DNA from: Cryobacterium mannosilyticum | GTDB lineage: Bacteria > Actinomycetota > Actinomycetes > Actinomycetales > Microbacteriaceae | DNA: 64,000 nucleotides | Direction: 5' to 3' | Assembly (NCBI RefSeq): GCF_004402705.1 | Contig: NZ_SOFM01000007.1 | Span: 248,001 to 312,000, forward strand | Part shown: positions 19,629 to 28,976 of the stretch, piece after piece | Numbering within the stretch: position 1 is the stretch's first letter | Layout of the letters: every line of letters begins with the position of its first letter | Notes under the pieces: generated by a model | Seen by the model: the letters and a program-made list of their open reading frames with translations, nothing else | What the model was told of the DNA's origin: nothing | Database searches by the model: none | Made by a program: the position numbers and the translations under genes

Positions 19629-21227
19629 CTACTCAGGCTTCGAGCGTCGGCCGTCCCGGTCGGAGAACGGCCGGTTGGCGACCACCGGAATCCGGCCGGT
19701 GAAGCCCTCGCGGGCCGCGGCGATTTCGAGGATGCGGCCGCGGCAGGCATACCAGCCGGCGACCAGAGCCGGGATGATCACGATGAGAGTGCCGATGGTC
19801 AGCGTGCCGGTCGGCCAGTCGAAGGCCATCAGCACGAGCACGCCGACGAGGAAGACGAGCGTGACGTAGCCCGTGTACGGGGCCCCCGGCATCCGGAACG
19901 CCGGTCGCGCCAGGATGCCCTTCTTCGCCCAGGCCTGCAGTCGCAGCTGGCAGAGCACGATCATGCCCCAGGCGCTGACGATTCCGATGGCCGCCATGTT
20001 GAGCACGATCTCGAAAGCCTGGTCCGGCACGATCGCGTTCAGGCCGACGCCGGCGAGCGTGACGAAGCCGGTGAGCAGGATGCCGCCGAACGGCACCCCG
20101 TTGCGGCTGATTTTGCCGGCGAACCCGGGGGCAGATCCCGCGAGCGACATCGAGCGCAGGATGCGTCCGGTCGAGTAGAGGCCGGCGTTCAACGAGGACA
20201 GGGCCGCGGTCAGCACGACCAGGTTCATGATCACGTCGACGCCCTCGATCCCGATGCTGCCGAAGAAGGTGACGAACGGGCTCTCGCCGGCCTTGTAGCT
20301 CGTATAGGGGAGGAGGAGGGAGAGCAGCAGGATCGAACCGACGTAGAAGATGGCGATCCGCACGATGACCGTGTTGATGGCCCGCGGCATGACCTTCTCC
20401 GGGTTCTCGGTTTCGCCGGCGGCCGTGCCGATGAGCTCGATCGAGGCGTAGGCGAAGACGACGCCCTGCACGACGAGCACGGAGGCGAGCAGGCCGCCGG
20501 GGAACCAGCCGCCGTTTCCGCCGATCAGGTCGAAGCCGACCTGGGCGCCGTCGACGGGGGTGCCGAAGATGACCATCCAGGTTCCCACCAGGAGGAAGGA
20601 GACGATGGCCACGACCTTGATCAGCGCGAACCAGAACTCCATCTCGCCGAACACCTTCACCGAGAGGAGGTTGAGGCAGAGCACCACGGCGAGGGCGATC
20701 AGCGCGAACAGCCACTGCGGAACGGCCCCGATCGGCGCCCAGTACTTGGCGAAGAAATTCATGTACAACGCCACGGCGGTCACGTCGACGATCGCCGTCA
20801 TGACCCAGTTCATCCAGTAGAGCCACCCGGTGACGAAGGCGGTCTTCTCACCGAAGAACTCGCGTGCGTAGGAGACGAACGAGCCCGAGGAGGGACGGTG
20901 CAGCACGAGCTCGCCCAGGGCGCGCAGAATCAGGAACGCGAAGAACCCGCAGATGGCGTAGACCATGACGAGCGAGGGGCCGGTGCTCGCCAGCCGGCCG
21001 CCGGAGCCGAGGAACAGCCCGGTGCCGATGGCCCCGCCGATCGCGATCATCTGCACCTGGCGGGCCTTGAGACCCTTGTGGAGCCCGTCGTCCTCGTGGA
21101 CGCTGAGGGCGTCCGAGATGTGCTCGAGCGGGGTCTCCTTGGGGAGGCCGTGGTGTTCCCGATGTTCTCCGTGCCCGGTTTCGTGCGGGGCTGGAGGCTG
21201 TTCGGGCCCGTGGGTGGTGCTCGTCAT
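19629..21227 (-). CDS. Amino acid permease (AnsP-like APC transporter)
   Basis: The 532-aa protein has a His-rich N-terminal tail followed by twelve APC-superfamily helices. The first helix reads KARQVQMIAIGGAIGTGLFLG, the amino-acid binding signature of the AAT family. FVTGWLYWMNWVMTAIVD and GETENPEKVMPRAINTV are also family motifs. The nearest kin I recognise are L-asparagine permeases (AnsP) and the CycA/GabP group, so L-asparagine or small neutral amino acids are likely. It is divergent from the Mrp operon. Confidence 0.85.
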   Translation of the reverse strand: MTSTTHGPEQPPAPHETGHGEHREHHGLPKETPLEHISDALSVHEDDGLHKGLKARQVQMIAIGGAIGTGLFLGSGGRLASTGPSLVMVYAICGFFAFLILRALGELVLHRPSSGSFVSYAREFFGEKTAFVTGWLYWMNWVMTAIVDVTAVALYMNFFAKYWAPIGAVPQWLFALIALAVVLCLNLLSVKVFGEMEFWFALIKVVAIVSFLLVGTWMVIFGTPVDGAQVGFDLIGGNGGWFPGGLLASVLVVQGVVFAYASIELIGTAAGETENPEKVMPRAINTVIVRIAIFYVGSILLLSLLLPYTSYKAGESPFVTFFGSIGIEGVDVIMNLVVLTAALSSLNAGLYSTGRILRSMSLAGSAPGFAGKISRNGVPFGGILLTGFVTLAGVGLNAIVPDQAFEIVLNMAAIGIVSAWGMIVLCQLRLQAWAKKGILARPAFRMPGAPYTGYVTLVFLVGVLVLMAFDWPTGTLTIGTLIVIIPALVAGWYACRGRILEIAAAREGFTGRIPVVANRPFSDRDGRRSKPE

Positions 21228-21372
21228 GGGGCCGCTTCCGTCGTCCGGTTTTGGCCAACACTATCGCGCGAGGGCTTCCCGGCTCCTGTCGGGGACCCCC
21301 GGACATGGCAACCCGAGGCAGGCATCCGGTACACTGGATCTGACACTCTGACGGGGAGAGCCGGGAGGCCGC

Positions 21373-24318
21373 ATGGCGACAATCCTCCTGATTTTCCTGA
21401 TCCTGTCGCTTTTCACGCCGGCCCTGACCCGTCGCCTCGGCCCCCGCGTGTTCTACCTGATCGCCCTGCTCCCGGCGGCGGCGTTCGTCTTCACCCTCGG
21501 CCAGACCGGGCTCGTCACCCGTGGCGGGGCGGCCACCGAGAGCATCCCGTGGATCCCGCAGCTCGGCGTGGCGCTCTCCTTCCGCGTGGATTCGCTGGCC
21601 TGGCTGCTGGCCCTCGTCGTCACCGGGATCGGCGCGCTCGTGCTCGTCTACTGCGCGCGCTACTTCGCCGCCGACGAGCCGGCCCTCGGCCGTTTCGCCG
21701 CCTGCCTGCTCGCGTTCGCGGGCACCATGTACGGGCTGGTCACCGCCGACGACATCGTGGTGATGTTCATGTTCTGGGAGATCACCAGCGTGCTCTCCTA
21801 CCTCCTGATCGGCCACTACACCGTCAAACGGGAGAGCAGGGGCGCGGCGCTGCAGGCGCTCCTGGTGACCACGTTCGGCGGGCTGGTCATGCTCGTCGGC
21901 GTGGTGTTGCTCAGCGTGGCGGCCGGCACCACCTCGCTCGCGCTGCTCGTGGCCGAGCCGGTCACCGGACCGGTCGCCGGCTGGGCGGTGCTGCTGATCC
22001 TGGTCGGCGCCCTCTCCAAGTCGGCGCTGGTGCCTTTCCACTTCTGGTTGCCGGCGGCGATGGCCGCCCCCACCCCGGTCAGCGCCTACCTGCACGCGGC
22101 GGCGATGGTCAAGGCCGGCATCTACCTGGTCGCCCGGCTCGCGCCGGGCTATGCGGACACCGACGGCTGGCTGCCCGTGCTTGTGACGATCGGCGTCTGG
22201 ACCATGCTCGTCGGCGCGTGGCGGTCGCTGCGCAAACACGACCTCAAACTGGTGCTGGCCTACGGCACGGTCAGCCAGCTCGGCTTCATCATGGTCGTCG
22301 TCGGCTTCGGCAGCAGGGACGCGGCGCTCGCCGGGGCGGCGCTCCTGCTCGCCCACGCCCTCTACAAGGCGGCGCTCTTCCTCGTCGTCGGCATCATCGA
22401 CCACCGCGCCGGAACCCGCGACCTGCGACGGCTCTCCGGCCTCGGCCGCAGCGCACCCGCGCTCGCCGTGATCGCGCTCATCGCCGCCGCGTCGATGGCG
22501 GGGCTGCCGCCGCTGCTCGGCTTCGTCGCCAAGGAGGCCGTGTTCACCGCGTTCCTCGAGGCAGGCCTGGCCGGCGACGGCTGGGGGTGGGTCGCCCTGC
22601 TGGGCACGGGCCTCGGCTCGGTGCTGACCGTGGCGTACAGCATCCGTTTCTTCTGGGGCGCGTTCGGCACCCGGTCCGCGATGGCGCCCACCGCGCTGCA
22701 CCCGAGCCGGTGGGACTTCGCCCTCGCGCCGGGCCTGCTCTCCGTCGCCACCCTCGCGTTCGGACCGCTGAGCGGCCTCCTCGACCCGATGCTCTCGCCC
22801 TACGCGGACACGGTGGCCGGCGGCGGCGACTACCACCTGGCGCTCTGGCACGGACTCGAGCCGGCCCTCCTGATCAGCACCGTGGTCGTGCTGGCCGGCG
22901 CCGCCCTGTTCTGGCAGCGGCTGCGGGTGGCCCGGGCGCAGGCGAGGGTGCCGGCCTGGATCGACGCCGGGCGCGGCTACGGGTCCCTCGTGCGGGCCGT
23001 CGACCGTTCGGCGGCCCGGGTCACCCGGTTCGCCCAGCACGGCGGCCTCCCGCAGTACCTGGGCACGATCCTCGTCGTCTTCGTGCTCGCCCTCGGCTTC
23101 GCGGCGTCGGTCAACCGCAGCTGGCCCGAGACGCTCGTGCCCTGGGACTACCCGGGCCAGGTTCTGATCGCCCTGGTGATGGCGGTCGCGGCGGTCGCGG
23201 CCGCCCGGGTGGTCAAACGGATGACGTCGGTGCTGCTCGCGGGGGTCACCGGCTATGGTCTCGTGGCGCTGTTCGCCCTCCACGGCGCCCCCGACCTCGC
23301 CCTGACCCAGGCGCTGGTCGAGACCATGACCCTCGTCGTCTTCGTGCTGGTGCTGCGGCGGCTGCCGCCCCGGATCATCCAGCACAACCGCCCGGCCCAC
23401 CGGCGGCGGCGCGCCCTGATCGGCGTCCTGGTCGGTGGGGTGATGGGCACCATCGCGGTGATCGCCCTCGGCGCCCGCCAGGACCCGGGCATCGCTGCGG
23501 AGCTGCCGCGCCTGACGCTCGAGGCCCACGGCACCAACATCGTCAACGTCATGCTCGTGGACATCCGGGCCTGGGACACGATGGGGGAGATCGCCGTGCT
23601 GATCGTCGTCGCCACCGGCGTCGCCAGCCTGCTTTTCGTGTCGGGGCGGGCCGTGCCGCTGCCGCGGCTGAAGGGCTCCCGAAGCCAGCGGTCGCCGCGC
23701 AACCGGCGACGCATCGTCGCCGACCCGCAGGCGTCGTCCGCCGGCCACGCCGTGAGCCGTCAGTCGTTCCTGCTGGCCGGCCGCACGATGCCCGAGGGTG
23801 ACCGGTCGATCCTGATCGAGGTGCTGGTGCGCCTGCTCTTCCACCCCGCGATCATCGTGTCGGTCTACCTCCTCTTCGCCGGCCACAACGCGCCGGGCGG
23901 CGGGTTCGCCGGCGGTCTGCTGGCCGGCCTCGCGCTCGTCTCCCGCTACCTGGCCGGCGGCCGCTACGAACTCGGCGAGGCCGCGCCGATCGACCCGGGA
24001 AAGCTCCTCGGGCTCGGCGTCGTGCTCGCGGTCGGCACGGCGGTGGCGTCCCTCTTCTTCACCGGGATACCCCTGGAATCGGCCTATGCCGCCGTCGAGG
24101 TGCCCGTGCTCGGGCGGCTCTCCTTCGGCACCTCCACCCTCTTCGATATCGGGGTCTACCTGGTGGTGATCGGGCTCGCCCTGGACATCCTCCGCAGCCT
24201 CGGCAGTGAGATCGACCGGCAGAGCGAAGCGGGCGAATCGAGCGAATCGAGCGAATCGAACAAGGCGGAACCCGCATCCGCCCCCGTGAGCGCGCCGGCG
24301 CCGGAGGTGCTGCCGTGA
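21373..24318 (+). CDS. mrpA: Mrp Na+/H+ antiporter subunit A fused to subunit B
   Basis: This is the large subunit of the multi-gene Mrp antiporter, related to NuoL of complex I. The 981-aa protein has the antiporter-type proton-channel motifs KSALVPFHFWLPAAMAAPTPVSA and LHAAAMVKAGIYLVARL. After about residue 800, past a hydrophilic linker, it carries a complete MnhB domain (HPAIIVSVYLLFAGHNAPGG), so MrpB is fused to MrpA. The C-terminus ends in a Ser/Glu-rich tail with a repeated ESSESSES stretch. It overlaps mrpC by 4 bases (GTGA). Na+/H+ exchange for pH and salt homeostasis at the cytoplasmic membrane is the known role. Confidence 0.95.
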   Translation: MATILLIFLILSLFTPALTRRLGPRVFYLIALLPAAAFVFTLGQTGLVTRGGAATESIPWIPQLGVALSFRVDSLAWLLALVVTGIGALVLVYCARYFAADEPALGRFAACLLAFAGTMYGLVTADDIVVMFMFWEITSVLSYLLIGHYTVKRESRGAALQALLVTTFGGLVMLVGVVLLSVAAGTTSLALLVAEPVTGPVAGWAVLLILVGALSKSALVPFHFWLPAAMAAPTPVSAYLHAAAMVKAGIYLVARLAPGYADTDGWLPVLVTIGVWTMLVGAWRSLRKHDLKLVLAYGTVSQLGFIMVVVGFGSRDAALAGAALLLAHALYKAALFLVVGIIDHRAGTRDLRRLSGLGRSAPALAVIALIAAASMAGLPPLLGFVAKEAVFTAFLEAGLAGDGWGWVALLGTGLGSVLTVAYSIRFFWGAFGTRSAMAPTALHPSRWDFALAPGLLSVATLAFGPLSGLLDPMLSPYADTVAGGGDYHLALWHGLEPALLISTVVVLAGAALFWQRLRVARAQARVPAWIDAGRGYGSLVRAVDRSAARVTRFAQHGGLPQYLGTILVVFVLALGFAASVNRSWPETLVPWDYPGQVLIALVMAVAAVAAARVVKRMTSVLLAGVTGYGLVALFALHGAPDLALTQALVETMTLVVFVLVLRRLPPRIIQHNRPAHRRRRALIGVLVGGVMGTIAVIALGARQDPGIAAELPRLTLEAHGTNIVNVMLVDIRAWDTMGEIAVLIVVATGVASLLFVSGRAVPLPRLKGSRSQRSPRNRRRIVADPQASSAGHAVSRQSFLLAGRTMPEGDRSILIEVLVRLLFHPAIIVSVYLLFAGHNAPGGGFAGGLLAGLALVSRYLAGGRYELGEAAPIDPGKLLGLGVVLAVGTAVASLFFTGIPLESAYAAVEVPVLGRLSFGTSTLFDIGVYLVVIGLALDILRSLGSEIDRQSEAGESSESSESNKAEPASAPVSAPAPEVLP

Positions 24319-24761
24319 GCGCGTCCCTGACCCTGGTGGTGCTGATGGCCGTGCTCTACGCCGCGGGCGTCTACATCATGCTCGAGCGCAGCCTCACCCG
24401 GGTGCTGATCGGCTTCGTGCTCGTCGGCAACGCCACCAACCTGCTCATCTTCCTGATGAGCGGCCGCCCGGGCGGCTCCCCGATCATCACCGGCACCGTC
24501 CAGGACGCGGGGATGGCCGATCCGGTGCCGCAGGTGCTGATGCTGACGGCCATCGTGATCAACTTCGGGATCACGGCGCTCATCCTCGCCCTGATCTACC
24601 GGTCCTGGTGGCTGGCCCGGCTCGGCGACGCGGGCGACGACCTCGCCGACGAGCACGCCGGCGAGACCACGTCGTCGGCGGAGGAGAACTTCCGCTCCTC
24701 CTCGGACGACGACGACGCCGTGCAGGCGTCCCTCGACGCCGGCGAGGAGGAGGCCCGGTGA
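24315..24761 (+). CDS. mrpC: Mrp Na+/H+ antiporter subunit C
   Basis: The 148-aa protein is NuoK-like, with three membrane helices. It reads LTLVVLMAVLYAAGVYIMLE, then VLIGFVLVGNATNLLIFLMS and VLMLTAIVINFGITALIL, the family signature. An acidic Ser/Asp/Glu-rich tail (about 40 residues) extends beyond the usual end. It starts at a GTG overlapping mrpA and its TGA overlaps the mrpD GTG, so the genes are translationally coupled. Confidence 0.94.
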   Translation: MSASLTLVVLMAVLYAAGVYIMLERSLTRVLIGFVLVGNATNLLIFLMSGRPGGSPIITGTVQDAGMADPVPQVLMLTAIVINFGITALILALIYRSWWLARLGDAGDDLADEHAGETTSSAEENFRSSSDDDDAVQASLDAGEEEAR

Positions 24762-26326
24762 ACGCGATGACCATCCTGGTGCCCCTCGTCGTCGCGATCC
24801 CGCTGATCGGCGCGGCGATCACCCTCGCCCTCGGCCGGCGGCACAGCCGGCAGATCGCGGTGAGCGTCGTCTCGCTGACCCTGGTGGTGCTGGCCGGCGC
24901 GGTGCTCCTCGTTCTGGTCGACCGGCACGGCCCCGCCGTCGTGCACGTCGGCGGCTGGCAGGCGCCGTGGGGGATCGTTCTCGTCGTCGACCGGCTGTCG
25001 GCCCTGATGCTGCTGATCTCGGCGCTGATGCTGCTCGGCGTGCTGCTCTTCGCGGTCGGCCAGGGCATCGTCGACGGCGACAGCGAGACCCCCGTGTCGA
25101 TCTTCCACCCCAGCTACCTGGTGCTGGCGGCCGGCCTGTTCAACGCGTTCATCGCGGGCGACCTGTTCAACCTCTACGTCGGGTTCGAGATGCTGCTCTC
25201 GGCCAGTTACGTGCTGCTCACCCTCGGCGGCACGGGAGCCCGCATCCGGGCCGGCGTCACCTACATCGTCGTCAGCCTGGTCTCTTCCGTGCTCTTCCTC
25301 AGCGCGATCGCGCTGATCTACGGCGCGACCGGCACGGTGACCCTCGCCCTGCTGGCCGAACGCATCCCGGCGCTCCCGTCCGGGGTGCAGCTCATCCTCG
25401 GGCTGATGCTGCTGCTCGCCTTCTCGGTGAAGGCCGCCGTGTTCCCGCTGTCGTTCTGGCTGCCGGACTCCTACCCGACCGCCCCGGCCCCGGTCACCGC
25501 CGTGTTCGCCGGCCTGCTCACCAAGGTGGGCGTCTACGCCATCCTGCGCACCCAGACGCTGCTCTTCCCCGAGAACCCGTTCTCGGTTCCGCTGCTGGTG
25601 GTGGCGATGCTCACCATGCTGGTCGGCATCCTCGGCGCGCTCGCCCAGGCCGACATCAAACGGATGCTGTCGTTCACCCTGGTCAGCCACATCGGCTATC
25701 TCATCTTCGGCATCGCCCTCGGCACCCCGCTCGCCCTCGCAGCGACCATCTTCTACCTGGTGCACCACATCTCCGTGCAGACCACCCTGTTCCTCTGCGC
25801 CGGCCTGGTCGAACGGGTCGGCGGCACCACCTCGCTGGCCCGGCTCGGCGGGATGCTCAAGGCCGCGCCCGTCGTCGCCGTGCTCTTCTTCATCGGCGCC
25901 CTCAACCTCGGCGGGATCCCGCCGTTCTCCGGCTTCCTCGGCAAGCTCGCGCTGTTCCAGGCCGGAGCCGAACTGGGCACACCCCTGGCCTACGCGGGCC
26001 TCGCGGCGGGCGCGGCCACCTCGCTGCTCACCCTCTACGCGCTGACCCGGGCCTGGAACATGGCGTTCTGGCGTCCCCGCCGCGAGGTGGAGAACTACGA
26101 GTCGAGCATGCTCGACCGACTCGCCGACGACCCGCACGATGAGGGAACGGTCATCACCAAGACCGTGTCACCACTGATGGTCGGGGCCACGGCGGCCATG
26201 CTCACGCTCACGCTCTGCCTGACCGCCTTCGCCGGCCCCGTCTTCGCCTTCGCCGCCCGCGCCGCCGCGGACATCGAGGCCCCCGCCACCTACCTCGACG
26301 CCGTCTTCCCGAACGGAACGCCATGA
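24758..26326 (+). CDS. mrpD: Mrp Na+/H+ antiporter subunit D
   Basis: The 522-aa protein is a NuoM/N-like proton-translocating subunit with about 14 helices. It has VKAAVFPLSFWLPDSYPTAP and VFAGLLTKVGVYAILR, where the conserved lysines lie, and the FNAFIAGDLFNLYVGFEMLL segment with its glutamate. I chose the GTG at 24758, in the 4-base overlap with mrpC, because the longer ORF from 24608 would run through the middle of mrpC. The 3' end overlaps mrpE by 4 bases. Confidence 0.95.
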   Translation: MNAMTILVPLVVAIPLIGAAITLALGRRHSRQIAVSVVSLTLVVLAGAVLLVLVDRHGPAVVHVGGWQAPWGIVLVVDRLSALMLLISALMLLGVLLFAVGQGIVDGDSETPVSIFHPSYLVLAAGLFNAFIAGDLFNLYVGFEMLLSASYVLLTLGGTGARIRAGVTYIVVSLVSSVLFLSAIALIYGATGTVTLALLAERIPALPSGVQLILGLMLLLAFSVKAAVFPLSFWLPDSYPTAPAPVTAVFAGLLTKVGVYAILRTQTLLFPENPFSVPLLVVAMLTMLVGILGALAQADIKRMLSFTLVSHIGYLIFGIALGTPLALAATIFYLVHHISVQTTLFLCAGLVERVGGTTSLARLGGMLKAAPVVAVLFFIGALNLGGIPPFSGFLGKLALFQAGAELGTPLAYAGLAAGAATSLLTLYALTRAWNMAFWRPRREVENYESSMLDRLADDPHDEGTVITKTVSPLMVGATAAMLTLTLCLTAFAGPVFAFAARAAADIEAPATYLDAVFPNGTP

Positions 26327-26910
26327 GCACCCCCCGGCAACGCCTCGCCGCCGCGGTGAGCCAGGCACCTTTGTTCCTCGGGCTCGTCGCCCTGTGGATG
26401 CTGTTCTGGGGCCGGTTCGGCTGGCTCGAGCTCCTCACCGGAACTCTGGTCGCGGGGCTGGTCTCGATCATCTTCTACCTGCCCGCGGTGCAACTGAGCG
26501 GGCGGCTGAACCCGTGGCACAGCGCCCGGTTCCTCCTCCGCCTGCTCGCCGACATCGTGCGGGCCTCGGTGCAGGTGGCCGCGCTCGCCCTCTCGCCGCG
26601 GTACCGCCCCGGCAACGCCGTCCTCGCCGTCGGGCTGAACACGCGCAGTGACCTGATCCTCACCTGGACCGCCGTGGCCACCTCGGTCGTGCCGGGCTCG
26701 ATCGTGGTCGACGTCGACCGGGTGAGCTCGACCCTCTACCTGCACGTGCTGAACGTGCACACCGCCGGGCAGGCCGATCGGTTCCGGGCGAGCGTGCTCG
26801 CAACCGAGCGGCGGATCGTGCGGGCCTTCGGTTCACGTGAGGACGTCGAACGGATCAGGGCCTGCCCCGCCGGGGCGGCTGCCGCCCCCGAAAATCGTGA
26901 CGGAGCCTGA
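26323..26910 (+). CDS. mrpE: Mrp Na+/H+ antiporter subunit E
   Basis: The 195-aa protein has two N-terminal membrane helices and a cytoplasmic C-terminus. VPGSIVVDVDRVSSTLYLHVLN is the hallmark MrpE stretch. The ATG overlaps the mrpD stop by 4 bases and the TGA shares one base with the mrpF ATG. The C-terminal tail beyond residue 175 is Ala-rich and unconserved. Confidence 0.93.
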   Translation: MSTPRQRLAAAVSQAPLFLGLVALWMLFWGRFGWLELLTGTLVAGLVSIIFYLPAVQLSGRLNPWHSARFLLRLLADIVRASVQVAALALSPRYRPGNAVLAVGLNTRSDLILTWTAVATSVVPGSIVVDVDRVSSTLYLHVLNVHTAGQADRFRASVLATERRIVRAFGSREDVERIRACPAGAAAAPENRDGA

Positions 26911-27176
26911 TGATGGAGATCGTGGTCATCGTCGCCGGGGTCTTGTTCGGCGCCGGCGCGCTCTGCGCCGTCTACCGGATCATCCGCGGTCCCACCGTGC
27001 TGGACCGGGTGGTCGCCTCGGACGTGCTCGTCGCCACCGTGATCTGCGCGCTCGGCGCCGAAATGGCGGTCGACCGCCACACCGACAACCTCCCCGTGCT
27101 GCTGGCGCTCGCGTTGTTCGCCGTGCTCGGCTCGCTCAGCGTCGCCCGGTTCCTCACCGGCAGGGGCGACTCGTGA
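26910..27176 (+). CDS. mrpF: Mrp Na+/H+ antiporter subunit F
   Basis: This is a small 88-aa protein with three helices and the MrpF signature YRIIRGPTVLDRVVASDVL. The first ATG (26910) shares a base with the mrpE stop, and a second ATG follows at 26913, so either may be used. It overlaps mrpG by 4 bases. Confidence 0.93.
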   Translation: MMEIVVIVAGVLFGAGALCAVYRIIRGPTVLDRVVASDVLVATVICALGAEMAVDRHTDNLPVLLALALFAVLGSLSVARFLTGRGDS

Positions 27177-27529
27177 ACGACCTGGTGCGGGACGGCGTGA
27201 CCGCCGTGCTCGTGCTCGCGGCGGCCGTGATGTGCTTCGCGGCCGGGGTCGGCGTCATCCGTTTTCCCGACGTGCTCAGCCGGCTGCACGCGGCCACCAA
27301 ACCGCAGATCTTCGGCTTGATCGCGGTGACGGCCGACATCGCGGTGAACGACTTCAGCCTCGGCACGGTCACCCTGGTCGTGGCCATCGTCGCCTTCCAG
27401 CTCCTCACCGCACCGATGGCGGCGCATCTGGTGGCCCGGGCCGCCTATGCCCAGGGCCCGTCGCGACCCGACCTGCTCTTCGTCGACGAGTTCGCCCCGG
27501 CTGACCGGCAGCCTCCCCGTCGCGACTGA
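27173..27529 (+). CDS. mrpG: Mrp Na+/H+ antiporter subunit G
   Basis: The 118-aa protein has three helices and the MrpG signature GVIRFPDVLSRLHAATKPQI, followed by LLTAPMAAHLVARAAY. The GTG at 27173 lies in the 4-base overlap with mrpF. This completes a full A(B)-C-D-E-F-G set in one tightly coupled operon. The stop codon sits against the -10 region of the glyA riboswitch promoter. Confidence 0.93.
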   Translation: MNDLVRDGVTAVLVLAAAVMCFAAGVGVIRFPDVLSRLHAATKPQIFGLIAVTADIAVNDFSLGTVTLVVAIVAFQLLTAPMAAHLVARAAYAQGPSRPDLLFVDEFAPADRQPPRRD

Positions 27530-27540
27530 TAGGATCGAGC

Positions 27541-27625
27541 CTGTCGCAACTGGCGTAGCACGAAAGATGGGTCACCATCGGGGAGCGACTGACACGGTTA
27601 GTGGCCGCACGCCTGGGCCACGACG
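27541..27625 (+). promoter_or_regulatory. ZTP (pfl) riboswitch upstream of glyA
   Basis: The leader contains all conserved blocks of the ZTP/ZMP aptamer in order: GTCGCAACTGGCG (27543-27555), ACCATCGGGGAGCGA near 27573-27587, and GCCGCACGCCTGGGCCACGAC at 27604-27624. The outer stem pairs GTCG with CGAC. This class senses the purine intermediate ZMP/ZTP, which builds up when 10-formyl-THF is short, and typically turns on one-carbon genes such as glyA and folD, which are the next two genes here. A TAGGAT at 27530-27535 is a likely -10. No intrinsic terminator follows, and the AAGGAG of glyA lies 32 bases downstream, so control of translation is likely. Confidence 0.88.
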
Positions 27626-27667
27626 ATTAATCATCACGTCGTTAACCAATTCGTCTAAGGAGACCCC

Positions 27668-28966
27668 GTGTCCGATTCCGTGCCATCCACCGTTCTGAAC
27701 TCCACGTTCAACGAGCCCCTCGAGGTCGTCGATCCCGAGATCGCCGCCGTGCTCGAGCAGGAGCTCGGCCGCCAGCGCGACTACCTCGAGATGATCGCCA
27801 GCGAGAACTTCGTGCCCCGCGCCATCCTGCAGTCGCAGGGTTCCGTGCTCACCAACAAGTACGCCGAGGGCTACCCGGGCCGCCGCTACTACGGCGGCTG
27901 CGAGTACGTCGACGTGGCCGAGCAGCTCGCGATCGACCGCGCGAAGGCCCTCTTCGGCGCCGAATACGCGAACGTGCAGCCGCACTCCGGCGCCACCGCG
28001 AACGCCGCCGTGCTGGCCGCCATCGCCACGCCCGGCGACACCATCCTGGGCCTCGAGCTCGCCCACGGCGGCCACCTCACCCACGGCATGAAGCTCAACT
28101 TCTCCGGCAAGCTCTACAACCCGGTCGCCTACGGCGTCGACCCGGAGACCTTCCGCGTCGACATGGATGTGGTGCGCGACAAGGCCCTCGAGCACAAGCC
28201 GAAGGTCATCATCGCCGGCTGGTCGGCCTACCCGCGCCACCTCGACTTCGCGGCCTTCCGCCAGATCGCCGACGAGGTCGGCGCCCTGCTCTGGGTCGAC
28301 ATGGCCCACTTCGCCGGCCTCGTCGCCGCCGGCCTGCACCCCTCGCCCGTGCCCTACGCGGATGTCGTCTCCAGCACCGTGCACAAGACGCTCGCCGGAC
28401 CGCGTTCCGGTTTCATCCTCTCCCGCGACATGACCCTGGCGAAGAAGCTGAACTCCAACGTCTTCCCGGGCCAGCAGGGCGGCCCGCTGATGCACGTGAT
28501 CGCCGCGAAGGCCACCGCGTTCAAGCTGGCGGGCGAACCCGAGTTCAGGGAACGCCAGGAGCGCACCCTCCGCGGCGCGAGCATCCTCGCCGCCCGGCTC
28601 ACCGCCGACGACTCGAAGGCCGGCGGAGTCGACGTGCTCACCGGGGGCACCGACGTGCACCTCGTGCTCGCGGACCTCCGCAACTCGCCGATCGACGGCC
28701 AGCAGGCGGAGAACGCGCTGCACGACGTCGGCATCACGGTCAACCGCAACTCGGTCCCGTTCGACCCGCGCCCGCCGATGGTCACCAGCGGCCTGCGGAT
28801 CGGCACACCCGCCCTCGCGACCCGAGGCTTCGACGACGCCGAGTTCACCGTCGTCGCCGACGTGATCGCCGAAGCGCTCAAGCCGGACGCCGACATCCAG
28901 GGTCTCCGGGCCCGGGTCAAGGTGCTCACCGAGGCCTTCCCGCTGTACCCGGGCCTGCAGCAGTAG
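27668..28966 (+). CDS. glyA: Serine hydroxymethyltransferase
   Basis: GlyA is the PLP enzyme that converts serine and THF to glycine and 5,10-methylene-THF. The 432-aa protein has ELGRQRDYLEMIASENFVP at the N-terminus and the PLP-lysine site VVSSTVHKTLAGPRSG. The GTG at 27668 is preceded by AAGGAGACC at good spacing. A ZTP riboswitch occupies the leader, and folD follows after a long palindromic intergenic element. Confidence 0.97.
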   Translation: MSDSVPSTVLNSTFNEPLEVVDPEIAAVLEQELGRQRDYLEMIASENFVPRAILQSQGSVLTNKYAEGYPGRRYYGGCEYVDVAEQLAIDRAKALFGAEYANVQPHSGATANAAVLAAIATPGDTILGLELAHGGHLTHGMKLNFSGKLYNPVAYGVDPETFRVDMDVVRDKALEHKPKVIIAGWSAYPRHLDFAAFRQIADEVGALLWVDMAHFAGLVAAGLHPSPVPYADVVSSTVHKTLAGPRSGFILSRDMTLAKKLNSNVFPGQQGGPLMHVIAAKATAFKLAGEPEFRERQERTLRGASILAARLTADDSKAGGVDVLTGGTDVHLVLADLRNSPIDGQQAENALHDVGITVNRNSVPFDPRPPMVTSGLRIGTPALATRGFDDAEFTVVADVIAEALKPDADIQGLRARVKVLTEAFPLYPGLQQ

Positions 28967-28976
28967 CCCCCTGTCT

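Noticed and set aside
20848..23886. 1012-aa reverse ORF opposite mrpA
   Set aside because: His/Arg/Asp/Gly-rich shadow reading through mrpA and across the divergent promoter; long ORFs of this kind are expected at this GC content.
27447..27698. 83-aa ORF across the glyA leader
   Set aside because: It overlaps mrpG, the riboswitch and the glyA start, and has no ribosome binding site or conserved motif.
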